NCBI GenBank assembly: GCA_031082285.1
Contig: JAVHLK010000021.1
Coordinates: 1-60,713, forward strand
DNA length: 60,713 nucleotides
Reading direction: 5' to 3'
Source: Desulfomonilaceae bacterium
GTDB lineage: Bacteria > Desulfobacterota > Desulfomonilia > Desulfomonilales > Desulfomonilaceae
Below the pieces are notes generated by a model that was not told where the DNA came from, ran no database searches, and saw only the letters and a program-made list of their open reading frames with translations. Below, piece by piece: positions 47,446 to 56,722 of this stretch (within the stretch, counting starts at the first letter, position 1; each line of letters begins with the position of its first letter). The position numbers were made by a program, and so were the translations under genes.

Positions 47446-47982
47446 CTACGCGTCGCCGTTGAGGAGTTTCCATCGCCCGTCGGGGATCTCCAGTTCGCCG
47501 AGAATATCTTTGGCTTTCTCATTGATATAGAACTCGTCGGAGCTTTCGGGTCCTACGAGTACGAGCGGACCGTGAAACCTGTGTGCGAACTCCTCTATGG
47601 TGGTGGTGCCCCCAAAGTCGGCTCCTTTGGCGTTATAGCCTACCACGAGCACCTGGTAGTCGCCCCTCCTGAAGCACTTCTTCAGTTCCCATTCACTGCT
47701 GCCTTCGCACAGACGGAATCCCACATCCACCGAATCGCCCAACCGCTCATCATACGCCATGCGCAATTCCTTATCTTTTTCCGCTATGATTTCGGGGGTA
47801 ACTGGAGCCGTCTTGGTCTTTTCCGCATCGACAAAAACCATATCCCGCCGAATTGCATACGGAGACTCAAGGAATTGAAAAATGTTGAGTTTGGTATTGT
47901 GTTTCCTTGCCAGGGAGAGCGCGTAATCAAAGGCCCAGTCTCCCTGTCTGGAAAAAATGGCACAAAGTCCTATTCCCTGCAT
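47446..47982 (-). CDS. UspA-like universal stress protein
   Basis: The 178-residue protein has an alpha/beta core (MQGIGLCAIFSRQGDWAFDYALSLARKHNTKLNIF, then VLVVGYNAKGADFGGTTTIEEFAHRFHGPLVLVGPE) like Usp proteins, with a degenerate ATP loop (normally G-x2-G-x9-G). ATG has AGGAGGG at 4-5 bases. It is the last gene of the response regulator-kinase-Usp operon, 44 bp after the kinase stop. Confidence 0.75.
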   Translation of the reverse strand: MQGIGLCAIFSRQGDWAFDYALSLARKHNTKLNIFQFLESPYAIRRDMVFVDAEKTKTAPVTPEIIAEKDKELRMAYDERLGDSVDVGFRLCEGSSEWELKKCFRRGDYQVLVVGYNAKGADFGGTTTIEEFAHRFHGPLVLVGPESSDEFYINEKAKDILGELEIPDGRWKLLNGDA

Positions 47983-48026
47983 GGTTCCCTCCTATGGATA
48001 TCGTAATCTCTTTTTCGTATCGCCGT

Positions 48027-50267
48027 TCAGACTGCCGCTTTAAGGCCGTCGTCGGTGTTCGCCGACTTCAATGGAATTTCTATGGTGAACGTGGTTCCGT
48101 GTCCCGTGGTCGACTCCACATGGATCTCGCCCCCGTGCTCTTCAACGACCTTTCTCGTGATAACCAGTCCCAAACCGGTCCCCTTGCCTCCCTTTGTCGA
48201 ATAGAACCTGTTGAAGAGCTTCTCCTTGACTTCCTGAGGCATGCCTGAGCCATTGTCGCTCACCTGGAGAAAGAGGCGTCCCGACTCTATGCACCCGCCC
48301 ACGATGATCCTGCACGCCCGGCCGTCATCTCCCTTTCGACAGGCTTCCAACGCGTTGGACACCAGGTTGGAAACCGCGGAGTGGATACCCGCGGGATCGA
48401 GCAAGCACTTGCCCAGCTTCGAATCGAACGCTCGAGTAAGTTCGACCCCGTCCGAACGGGCTCTCGACTCATACAAATCACAGATCTCGTGAAGCAGTTC
48501 GCCGGGATCGACTTCCTCATACTCGGGTTCTCTCCCCTTGGACGCATAGAGAATCCCTTTGACAAGATCTGAGATCTTCTCGACGTTGTTCTTGACCATG
48601 TCCCAGCCCACCCCGAGTCTGTCTTGCCTGCCGTGCTTCAGTCCGGAGTCCACCACGTAAACTCCTCCTTGTAGGCCGCAAAGAATGTTTTTGATCGTGT
48701 GGGACATGCCGGCTATGGTCTCACCAAGGACCGCGAGTTCGCTTTGGAGACGTTTGATTTCCGTTATGTTCGTGCTCATCTCCATGACCGCGGTTATGTG
48801 CCCGGTTTCGTCTCTTACCGGTGCCGTGTACACCACTATGTTCGTCGCCTCGCCGTTTCTCCGCCAGGTCTCCTCCGAATGGTGCGTCCGTCCGTCGGAA
48901 AAAGTCTTTTCCACAGGACAATTGCTGCACTTGAAATCCTGCTTCTTGTACACTTGGAAGCACTTCTTGCCCGTGTGCTCTCCAAAGTCGCGATCGAAAA
49001 GCGTGTTGGTCTGCACTATGTTGAAATCTCTGTCGACAACCGTCAAATAGCAGGGCGCGTTCTCAAAGAGATATCGATATTCCTGCTCCTTCTTCTCCAA
49101 TTCAAATTGCAGCCGCTTCAATCTCGTCACGTCCACGGACATCTCCAAGACTTCCGATACCTGCAACCATTCGTCCAGAATCGGCGATGTCTTCACGATT
49201 ACGTACGCTTTCCTGCCGTTGACGGTCCAGACTTCTTCCGACTGGTGGGACACTCCGTCGGCATAGGTCCGCTCAACCGGGCAGTTCACGCATTTGGACT
49301 CCAATCCCTTGTATCCGGCATAACAATGCTTCCCCACCTGTTCGCCGAACGTGTTCCGAAAGGCCTTGTTGGCCCTGACGATCCTGTAGTCCTTACTCAC
49401 GACGGTAAGGTAGCAGGGAACATCGTCAAAGAGCGCCTTGTACATCTTTCGACTGGCTTCCAACTGCTTCGTCCGTTCGTTGACCTCACGACTCATTCGG
49501 TCGAAGGCCCGCTCGAGTTGCGACATTTCGTCACCACCCGTAGTGGGGCGAGTGGGATTGTACTCGCCACGAGCCATCCGTGCCGCGTTTTGTTGGAGTT
49601 TCCTAATTCCCGGATTGACCAGGAAAACCACGGCGAGTCCGCTCATGGTCGAAATCGATAAGAAGAGCACGATTGCAAAGATAATCGTATTGCGGCGGCT
49701 GTTCGAAATCTCCTTCTTGACGCTCGCCAAACTGAGTTTCACTTCCAGCAATCCCAGCGTTTTTTCGCTCGCGGGGTGTGCGTGGCAACTCGCCGTGGAA
49801 CAACTCTCGGTGTTAAGAATAGGGTTCGCCACCCGGAGCGATCTACCGTCTTCGGAGATCTCGTGACGGACGCGATGACTCGCAAGCAGTCCTACGATCT
49901 TGGGATCGACGTCGTCCTCGGCCACCAGCCGAGCCGAACCGGACCCGCTCGTATAACGGAGGCGTCCTTTGCCGTCGTACAGGTTGATCGCTTCGATATT
50001 CTCTTCACGGACGATGGCTTGAAGGATCTGTCGGATCAGCTCCCTGTCCTTGGTCATCATGCTGTTCCAGATCGCGGCCTTGATCACCCCGGAGTCCTTG
50101 ACCGCTCCCCGAATCATGCGATTGATCAGGTTCTGCTCGTGGGTCAGGATACTGTGATACGAAAACGCCAGTAATGCCATAAACATGATAAGACCAGCGT
50201 AAAAGCTGAGCTTGAAGCTCAGACTGCTGGTAAACTTCTTGAGCAAGTGCGCTAAGATATTCAGCAT
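48027..50267 (-). CDS. membrane sensor histidine kinase with CX4CH heme-like motif and two Cys-rich PAS domains
   Basis: The 746-residue protein has membrane helices at about 21-40 and 195-217 bounding a periplasmic sensor with CSTASCHAHP at 156-165 (CX4CH, a possible c-type heme site), a HAMP at about 217-270, two PAS domains (about 275-395 and 396-510), then the H-box GMSHTIKN with His523 and a HATPase ending GKGTGLGLVITRK. Each PAS has Cys at the same positions (C285, C315, C326, C329; C406, C436, C447, C450), ending CxxCPVE. It is in an operon with a response regulator and a Usp protein. A redox sensor is likely. Confidence 0.85.
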   Translation of the reverse strand: MLNILAHLLKKFTSSLSFKLSFYAGLIMFMALLAFSYHSILTHEQNLINRMIRGAVKDSGVIKAAIWNSMMTKDRELIRQILQAIVREENIEAINLYDGKGRLRYTSGSGSARLVAEDDVDPKIVGLLASHRVRHEISEDGRSLRVANPILNTESCSTASCHAHPASEKTLGLLEVKLSLASVKKEISNSRRNTIIFAIVLFLSISTMSGLAVVFLVNPGIRKLQQNAARMARGEYNPTRPTTGGDEMSQLERAFDRMSREVNERTKQLEASRKMYKALFDDVPCYLTVVSKDYRIVRANKAFRNTFGEQVGKHCYAGYKGLESKCVNCPVERTYADGVSHQSEEVWTVNGRKAYVIVKTSPILDEWLQVSEVLEMSVDVTRLKRLQFELEKKEQEYRYLFENAPCYLTVVDRDFNIVQTNTLFDRDFGEHTGKKCFQVYKKQDFKCSNCPVEKTFSDGRTHHSEETWRRNGEATNIVVYTAPVRDETGHITAVMEMSTNITEIKRLQSELAVLGETIAGMSHTIKNILCGLQGGVYVVDSGLKHGRQDRLGVGWDMVKNNVEKISDLVKGILYASKGREPEYEEVDPGELLHEICDLYESRARSDGVELTRAFDSKLGKCLLDPAGIHSAVSNLVSNALEACRKGDDGRACRIIVGGCIESGRLFLQVSDNGSGMPQEVKEKLFNRFYSTKGGKGTGLGLVITRKVVEEHGGEIHVESTTGHGTTFTIEIPLKSANTDDGLKAAV

Positions 50268-50340
50268 AATTGGCGAGTTCTCGTCCGCGGCCCAAGAGCG
50301 TGTCTCGATATGCTCTTGAGCCGCAGAGTCCGAGGGGATG

Positions 50341-50730
50341 CTACCCGATGGCTTGCCTGACGGCGTTTAAGAGCATCTCCTTGTCAACGGGTTTCTCAAT
50401 GTATGCTTCCGGGGCTTTAATGGAACGCTCATGTACCCACTTTTTGAAATCCATGCTGGGCACGTCGTCCTTCCCGAATCCGGTTACCATGACGACCGGG
50501 ATATCAGCCACTTCCGGATCCTTTCTCAGCTCGCGATACATCTTGATCCCGGTCTTGTTGGGCATGAGAAGGTCAAGGCTTATCAAATCGGGCTTCTCCG
50601 ATTTGACCTTGTCAAGACCTTCCTCCCCGTCCACGGCCGTGACTACCTCGTACCCGTTGTCCTCCAAAAGCGTGGAAAGGAACGTGACCATGTCCGGCTC
50701 ATCATCGATGATCAGCACCTTCTTTGCCAT
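50341..50730 (-). CDS. single-domain response regulator (CheY-like)
   Basis: The 129-residue receiver has Asp9/Asp10, the phosphoacceptor Asp53 (SLDLLMPNKTG), Thr in VMVTGFG and Lys in EKPVDK. No output domain, so it acts by protein contact. ATG 50730 has AGGGAGG at 6-9 bases. First gene of the operon with the sensor kinase 74 bp downstream. Confidence 0.95.
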   Translation of the reverse strand: MAKKVLIIDDEPDMVTFLSTLLEDNGYEVVTAVDGEEGLDKVKSEKPDLISLDLLMPNKTGIKMYRELRKDPEVADIPVVMVTGFGKDDVPSMDFKKWVHERSIKAPEAYIEKPVDKEMLLNAVRQAIG

Positions 50731-51012
50731 GACAAACCTCCCTGTTTCCAAATGTGTTCTCTAGAGTCCGGTTCTGTGTCGAGACTCGAGCCCCGGCCGG
50801 CCCGGTACCCCATCTCACCCTTCGAGTTCGGGTGGACGGGTACAATGAGACCCTTTCTTCCGATCCGAAGACACCTCGGGGCTCGTACGAGGCTATCACA
50901 GTTGTCCCAGCGATGATAGTCCTACCGGCCGGCTATCGGAGGGTTCCCGACCTGGTGCGCCTCGAGAGGCCGGAGATGGCGGAACGTGCGTCTTCGAGTG
51001 GGACGTCTCCGT

Positions 51013-52398
51013 CTATGCGATAACGATGGCCTCCGACAGGAGCTCGGCCAGGTTCATGACCTTTGCGTGAATCTTGTAGTGCTCGCAAATCTCCTTCAAC
51101 TGGTCGGTGCAGTTGTGGCATGACTGCAGTACCACCGTTGCTCCAGTGGCCCGTATTTCATCGGCCTTGATCTTTCCGGCGGCAATGCGCCGAGGCGAGA
51201 ATTCCGGCATGGCAAGCGCGCCCCCGCCGCCGCCACAGCAGAAACTGTTCTCTCGATTGTGCTCCATTTCCCGAAAGTCATTCACCGCGGCGGTGATGAC
51301 CGTCCTGGGTTCTTCCCATACGCCTCCGGATCTCGCGATGTTGCACGAGTCGTGGTATGTGAAAACATCTCCGTCCCACGCGGACTTGTCGAGCTTGATT
51401 CTGCCCTCCTGAATCAGCCGGGCGAACAACTCCATTACGCTCGTGATCTTGAAAGGGACTCCTCCCAGCCAGTTCGGCAGTTCCCACCTCAGCCCCCGGT
51501 ACCCGTGGCCGCACTCGCCGGACAGCAGGTACTCGCAGTCCAACCTCTTCATCTCGTCGAAGATCCAAGACGCGAACAGTTTGGCATCCTTATCAATGCC
51601 GTTGAACATCGCATAGTTGGTCAGGTCCCAGTAGCGGGAAGAGATGGTGAAGTCGACACCGGCCGCATTCAGAACTTTTGCCGTCGCCTGAATGGTCAAC
51701 GGATAATACTTTGGTTCCCTTGGATTGAGAGTAAGAAAGTACTTCGCGCCTCTCTTGTCCAGCGGTATGGTGTAGTTCTCGCAGCCGTCCTCGTCCTGGA
51801 GCTCTTCTTCAATCCATTCGATGGTCTCGACGAACTCATCGTGCGGAACCGCCATGTTGTTGCCGGCATTGTAGTGGGTGTCGATGGTGTCCTGGAGATG
51901 CTGCGGTATGCGGCCGGCCTCGCACATGATGCCGCGGGCCGCGCGGACCAGCATACCGTAGTCGACTCCCATGGGGCAATTGAACGTGCATCGGCGACAC
52001 ATGGTGCAGCCGCCCCACAACTTGTCGTACATTTCTTCGGCAAGTTCCTTGGTCAACGGCTGAGCGCCGACGAATGAGGGGAACACCTTGGCCATCCAGT
52101 CGTACCGATACTTGTACCACTTTCGAAAACGGTCCGCCTTGTAGGCCGGAAGCAGCTTCTTGTCTTCGGGTATGGATTGGGTGTAGTGACAAGCCTCCGA
52201 GCACATCCCACAGTGAATGCACCCGGCCAATGATGTTGCCACAATCCGATTTAATTTGCTCGGCAGAAGCTCTTCCATCTTCTGAAGAACCTCCGGTGTG
52301 AACCCTTCCTTGATGGGCCACTTTCTCCCTTCCTGTGTCCCGAGCTTTATTGGTTTGGTATCCTCTTGTTTTGCTTTGAATTCTGCCGGATCGGCCAT
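51013..52398 (-). CDS. HdrD-like Fe-S oxidoreductase subunit (CCG domains)
   Basis: The 461-residue protein has two [4Fe-4S] motifs (C60xxC63xxC66xxxC70 and C131xxC134xxC137xxxC141) and two cysteine-rich CCG modules (SGECGHGYRGLR with C296; HDSCNIAR and NSFCCGGGGGAL with C352, C387, C388; QSCHNC with C427, C430), like HdrD, DsrK and TmcB. These pass electrons between a membrane quinone module and cytoplasmic thiol or flavin partners. ATG at 52398 follows a GGAGGAGA-type site. The next gene upstream encodes the membrane partner. Confidence 0.88.
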   Translation of the reverse strand: MADPAEFKAKQEDTKPIKLGTQEGRKWPIKEGFTPEVLQKMEELLPSKLNRIVATSLAGCIHCGMCSEACHYTQSIPEDKKLLPAYKADRFRKWYKYRYDWMAKVFPSFVGAQPLTKELAEEMYDKLWGGCTMCRRCTFNCPMGVDYGMLVRAARGIMCEAGRIPQHLQDTIDTHYNAGNNMAVPHDEFVETIEWIEEELQDEDGCENYTIPLDKRGAKYFLTLNPREPKYYPLTIQATAKVLNAAGVDFTISSRYWDLTNYAMFNGIDKDAKLFASWIFDEMKRLDCEYLLSGECGHGYRGLRWELPNWLGGVPFKITSVMELFARLIQEGRIKLDKSAWDGDVFTYHDSCNIARSGGVWEEPRTVITAAVNDFREMEHNRENSFCCGGGGGALAMPEFSPRRIAAGKIKADEIRATGATVVLQSCHNCTDQLKEICEHYKIHAKVMNLAELLSEAIVIA

Positions 52399-52432
52399 CG
52401 TATCTCCTCCAAAACGTGTTTTCTCTTGCTAA

Positions 52433-53110
52433 TCAGTTTCCACGGACGTTCCTGTTCAACACGCCGCGGCCCCCGAAAATCTGGCCGTACATCACCCGGC
52501 CGAAAGGATACAGGACGTAATGAGAGATCTTGCTGAACGGAACATACAGAAGGAAGAAGGTGGTCATCAGGAAAAAGATCCACATCCATCCGGTCTCAGG
52601 TCGACCCTGAATCCACAAGTACATGGTGACAAACCCCACCCCGAAAAAGACCGTCATCAGGGTTATGGCAAAATAGTCGTCCGGACTGCTGATAATGCGA
52701 ATTTCCGGTACCGTAAAGCGGCGATAAATGCGGCGCAGACCGATAAGAAACGCCAGTCCCATGAAGACCATGATGACTTTGGACACGAGCGGTGTCATCA
52801 ACCACGGCGTCAGCGGAATAAGGAACGTGGAGCCGATGGTAAGCGCGACCGCAATGTGGAAAATCACAAACTCAGTATAAAAATACATGTGATTCCGGGT
52901 ACTCTCCATTCCCCACGGCCTCAGGACATTGGCCAAGGAATGCACGGCCCCCGCATAGCGGTCCCCCTTAAGCTCCGCCTTTTCCGGCGGCCCGGGTTTC
53001 TTCATGAGTTGATAGATCTTCATGGCATACAAACTCGCCATGAAGAGAAGACAGACGTATTGTACCGGTTCCTGCAGTATGTACAATGCGTGGCTCACGG
53101 TGTTCTCCAT
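52433..53110 (-). CDS. NarI-like membrane cytochrome b subunit
   Basis: The 225-residue protein has about five membrane helices and His residues in VIFHIAVALTIG and SKISHYVLYPF suited to bind b-type heme, like NarI, DsrM and the HdrE side of membrane heterodisulfide reductase. It precedes the HdrD-like gene by 34 bp. ATG has AGGGAGAGAG. The pair looks like a split version of the fused FeS-quinone oxidoreductases seen in syntrophs and would link menaquinone to a soluble electron partner. Confidence 0.85.
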   Translation of the reverse strand: MENTVSHALYILQEPVQYVCLLFMASLYAMKIYQLMKKPGPPEKAELKGDRYAGAVHSLANVLRPWGMESTRNHMYFYTEFVIFHIAVALTIGSTFLIPLTPWLMTPLVSKVIMVFMGLAFLIGLRRIYRRFTVPEIRIISSPDDYFAITLMTVFFGVGFVTMYLWIQGRPETGWMWIFFLMTTFFLLYVPFSKISHYVLYPFGRVMYGQIFGGRGVLNRNVRGN

Positions 53111-53966
53111 GGTTTTTCTCTCTCCCTTCGAAGTTCGGTTATTCCGAGTTCCTTAACGCGGGCTGCCGGCGGATTCATGCCGCCCCGTCTCTCCCACAAG
53201 ACTGCGATCGGCCGCATAAATCGAGTGACTCACTGTGACAAATGGGCGTCTCGTCAATTTTGTACCGTAGTTCTCGTGTCAATTTGAAAAGTCAGTGTCA
53301 GGATATTGTCCTTCACTGTGGAAGTCAAGAACTATTTGCCTCAACGACCACGATACTTGATCTGGCTGTTCAACTCTAATGAAGCGCAAAACCAGACGTT
53401 ATCGACACTTTTGATCTGGTGAAATGAACACGCGGCTCTGTAAAAAATCGGCCTTGATCATCAAACGTGTCCGCCAAGCGCGCCGCGGGTATCTTGAGCA
53501 ATCAACGAGAAATTGAAGAAGCCTCTGCCGGCCCACTGATTCGTTTGTTCCTGTCTCCGAAGGACTCGAGACCATGGTGGAGAACGCGGGCCTTCCATAC
53601 GGATACCGTGGCGTCTCGAGGGCATGTGTTTTTTCTACACACGAACACCATGCCGAGGCGTCAAATGTTCACATAAGAGTTGGCCTAACTATTTGATTAT
53701 TGGAGGTGCACGTGAGACATGAGTGAATTTGGCGCATTCCGCTCACCCGCGAAGAGCCTCCCGAGGCATGCCCAACCGGCGGGCCTGCAGCGTATCTCAC
53801 CGGACTCATTGATCTTATTGTTTTTTTCCGCGAGATTGGTCGAGTTGGCACCAAAGTTGCTCAGTACTCATGCAACAGTCGAGAGGTTCAAGACTTCAGT
53901 CAACAGGCGCCTGTTACGGGCTGACCCGGCCCTGTTCCCCCCAACCAACATGACAGCCGCGCCAAC

Positions 53967-53991
53967 CGCAGGGGCGTTGTACGCCCCTGCG
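53967..53991. repeat. REP-like perfect hairpin
   Basis: CGCAGGGGCG, loop TTGTA, CGCCCCTGCG. Similar AGGGGCGTACGCCCCT palindromes are common dispersed repeats in some genomes; only this copy is complete here (a half-like AGGGGCGCA lies near 60313). Confidence 0.55.
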
Positions 53992-54133
53992 CAATATGTG
54001 CCCCGCTTACGGCCTACAGACTGTCCTCTTCTTACTCCCTTTTCCAATGCATCCCCGTAAGACCCGACGACCATGGCAAACGTTTCGATTCTCGAACTTC
54101 CCGCTTGCGAATTGCCGGCCCTTGGCATAGTAT

Positions 54134-54206
54134 TGACCGGGTGGTCATAAACCTGATCAAACCGACGCATCAGAAAGATAAATGATCGGTGACCATACGG
54201 TCATAA
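54134..54206 (+). promoter_or_regulatory. twin palindromic operator upstream of the ubiD-ubiA genes
   Basis: TGACC-GGGT-GGTCATAA at 54134-54150 and TGACC-ATAC-GGTCATAA at 54190-54206. Both share the TGACC/GGTCA inverted halves, a four-base spacer and the TAA tail, 56 bp apart. They lie 83-155 bp before the UbiD start, so a dimeric regulator of the menaquinone operon could bind both. Confidence 0.6.
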
Positions 54207-54288
54207 GATGGTTCTTGCCGTCGGTTTCGGGTGAACGATCCTGAACACCGCCACAAATCATCTGCACAAAAGGGGGCCATGTAACCCA

Positions 54289-55722
54289 ATGCCTTTTGAC
54301 GATCTTCAATCACTGGTGCGCGTCATGGAACGTTCCGGCAGGGTGCTCAGAATCGATGAACCTCTGAGTCCCCATCTCGAGATTGCCGAAGTGTCGGATA
54401 GAGCGGTCAAGACCGGCGGCCCCGCGTTACTCTTTGAAAACCCCAAAGGATTCGAGTTCCCGGTGCTTACTAACGTATTCGGCTCCCTCGACCGTACCGC
54501 AACAATCTTTGGCGTCGACGATCTGAACAGCCTGGGAGCGAGGTTCGAAGAGTATCTGTCCATGGATGCCCCGTCGGGCCTGATGGACAAGATCAAGCTG
54601 ATCCCGAAACTCAAGGACCTTGCATACGCGTTCCCGAAGAGAGTCAAGGATGCCCCCTGTCAGGAAGTGGTTCTGACCGAAGGATTCGACTTGCGAGAGC
54701 TTCCGGTCCTGACATGCCGGCCGGGGGACGGCGGCCCTTTCATCACTCTGCCGGTGGTCGTGACTCATGATCCCGAAACGGGAAGACGCAACGTGGGGAT
54801 GTACCGCATGCAGGTCTACGACGACCGGACCGCGGGAATGCACTGGCACGTTCACAAGGGCGGAGCCGCTCACTTTCGGAAGGCACGCGAAAGGCTGCCG
54901 GTCGCCGTAGCGCTGGGCCCGGACCCGATCACCACGTACGCTGCCACCGCACCGCTTCCCGATAACATGGACGAACTCATCCTTGCCGGCTTCCTGAGGA
55001 GGCGACGGGTCGAGGTCGTTAGGTGCGTCACCTCGGACCTGGAAGTTCCCGCACAGGCTCAATTCGTTCTGGAAGGGTACGTCGTTCCGGGGGAAACCAG
55101 AATCGAAGGCCCTTTCGGCGACCATACGGGTTATTATTCGCCCGCCGAGGAGTATCCGGTCTTTCACGTCGAAGCGGTCACTCGGAGGAAGAATCCCATC
55201 TATCACGCTACCGTCATGGGACTCCCTCCCATGGAGGACGCGCTGTTGGGAAAAGTGACCGAACGACTCTTCCTTCCGCTCATCAAGAGTCAGCTCCCCG
55301 AGATCGTGGACGTAAACCTACCCGTGGAAGGGGTCTTTCACAACCTTTGCTTCGTGTCCATCGACAAGCGGTATCCGGGGCACGCGTACAAGGTTATGCA
55401 CGCGCTGTGGGGCCTCGGACAGATGATGTTCACCAAGATGATTATGGTCTTCGACCGCGACGTGGACGTCCAGAATATCAGCCGGGTGCTCTTTCATTTT
55501 GGGGCCAACCTCGATCCCGGACGGGATCTCTGTTTGGTGAAGGGACCGTTGGACGCGTTGGACCACGCGTCGGCATTGCCCAATTTCGGCGGAAAGCTCG
55601 GATTCGACTGCACGCGCAAATGGCCGGAAGAGGGGCACACGAGGGAATGGCCGAGGATCGCAGCGATGAGCAGCGAAGTGAAGGCACGGATTGACCGGAT
55701 ATGGGACAAACTCAACATCTGA
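54289..55722 (+). CDS. mqnL: UbiD-family decarboxylase (probable menaquinone synthesis)
   Basis: The 477-residue protein is a UbiD (prenylated-FMN) decarboxylase: LRELPVLTCRPGDGGPFIT, GMYRMQVYDDRTAGMHWHVH and the active-site segment EGPFGDHTGYYSP are all present. In the futalosine pathway of menaquinone synthesis a UbiD-like enzyme removes the carboxylate from the prenylated naphthoate; the next gene, a UbiA homologue overlapping by 22 bp, fits that step. It could also serve ubiquinone or another prenylated compound, but quinone use in this lineage favours menaquinone. The ribosome binding site AGGGGG is 12 bases away. Confidence 0.82.
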   Translation: MPFDDLQSLVRVMERSGRVLRIDEPLSPHLEIAEVSDRAVKTGGPALLFENPKGFEFPVLTNVFGSLDRTATIFGVDDLNSLGARFEEYLSMDAPSGLMDKIKLIPKLKDLAYAFPKRVKDAPCQEVVLTEGFDLRELPVLTCRPGDGGPFITLPVVVTHDPETGRRNVGMYRMQVYDDRTAGMHWHVHKGGAAHFRKARERLPVAVALGPDPITTYAATAPLPDNMDELILAGFLRRRRVEVVRCVTSDLEVPAQAQFVLEGYVVPGETRIEGPFGDHTGYYSPAEEYPVFHVEAVTRRKNPIYHATVMGLPPMEDALLGKVTERLFLPLIKSQLPEIVDVNLPVEGVFHNLCFVSIDKRYPGHAYKVMHALWGLGQMMFTKMIMVFDRDVDVQNISRVLFHFGANLDPGRDLCLVKGPLDALDHASALPNFGGKLGFDCTRKWPEEGHTREWPRIAAMSSEVKARIDRIWDKLNI

Positions 55723-56579
55723 AGGTGGACGACCGTACGTTCAGGCGACTGCTGTCGTTGGTGAGGATCGAGCATACGCTGCTCGCGCTGCCGCCGGCTT
55801 TAACCGGCGCCATCTTGGCGGAACGGGGGCTGCCGGGCACGAGAACTCTCCTGCTGACTGCGCTGGCCTTTGCCGCGGCCAGGACGTGCGCCATGGCCTT
55901 CAATCGGCTGGTCGACCGAGATTTCGACGCGCTCAATCCTCGCACATCGAACCGCGAACTCCCAATGGGCCTTGTCCGCGTCGCCGGCGTTCGGTTACTG
56001 ACCATTGGTTCCGCATTGGTGTTCTTTCTCACCGCGTGGGGGCTCAACGACCTCTGTCTCGTCCTGTCGCCCATCGCGCTCATGATCTTGCTCGGCTACT
56101 CGTACACGAAACGGTTCACCTGGTTGTGCCACCTGTTCCTCGGGGTGTGCCTTGGCTTGGCTCCAGTAGCCGGCTGGTTGGCCGTCACCGCGACGTTTGC
56201 TTGGGTTCCGGTGATTCTGGGGCTCGGGGTCGTCTTCTGGGTCGCGGGATTTGACATTATTTACGCGTGTCAGGATGTGGACTTCGACCGGGAGGCCAAA
56301 CTCCATTCATTGCCGGCGCGGTTCGGCCCGACCCACGCACTCCGCTATGCAGCCGTTTCACACGTATTGGCTTTCGGCCTCTTCGTGCTCACCGGCATTG
56401 CTGCAGAACTCGGGTGGTTGTTCTATCTGTTCATCTTGATCACAGGTTGGTTGCTGCTTTACGAACACCGTCCGGTCCGGCCGACAGACCTGACCTACCT
56501 GGACCCGGCGTTTTTCAAGGTAAATTCTCTGGTGTCGGCGAGCCTGCTGCTGTCTGTCTCTATTGGGCTCATGAGTTGA
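55701..56579 (+). CDS. mqnP: UbiA-family prenyltransferase (probable menaquinone synthesis)
   Basis: The 292-residue, eight- or nine-helix membrane protein has the first Asp-rich motif NRLVDRDFDALNPRTSNRELP and the second CQDVDFDREAKLHSLPARFG, which bind Mg and prenyl diphosphate. It attaches a polyprenyl chain to the naphthoate ring (MqnP step of the futalosine route). The start ATG overlaps the UbiD gene by 22 bp, so the two are translated together. Confidence 0.85.
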   Translation: MGQTQHLKVDDRTFRRLLSLVRIEHTLLALPPALTGAILAERGLPGTRTLLLTALAFAAARTCAMAFNRLVDRDFDALNPRTSNRELPMGLVRVAGVRLLTIGSALVFFLTAWGLNDLCLVLSPIALMILLGYSYTKRFTWLCHLFLGVCLGLAPVAGWLAVTATFAWVPVILGLGVVFWVAGFDIIYACQDVDFDREAKLHSLPARFGPTHALRYAAVSHVLAFGLFVLTGIAAELGWLFYLFILITGWLLLYEHRPVRPTDLTYLDPAFFKVNSLVSASLLLSVSIGLMS

Positions 56580-56722
56580 GTAGGACTCGGCAATCTTGAC
56601 GTGCGGCAACGACCATGCCCTTCCATTTCATCTGGCGAAGAGCCGTCTGGCTGTGATACTGTTCACCCGTGTTTAGATCGTTCCATTGATGAACGACTAC
56701 CCATATCGTGGTGACTGCCTTA

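Larger units (their letters stand above)
53111..54288. other. 1.18-kb region without a gene
   Basis: Open frames here are short and not protein-like. The left third is AT-rich. It contains a perfect 10-bp hairpin at 53967-53991 and two operator-like palindromes at 54134-54206. Confidence 0.6.

Noticed and set aside
53719-54060. 113-codon ORF
   Set aside because: Composition is random-like, no ribosome binding site, and it runs through a REP-like hairpin.
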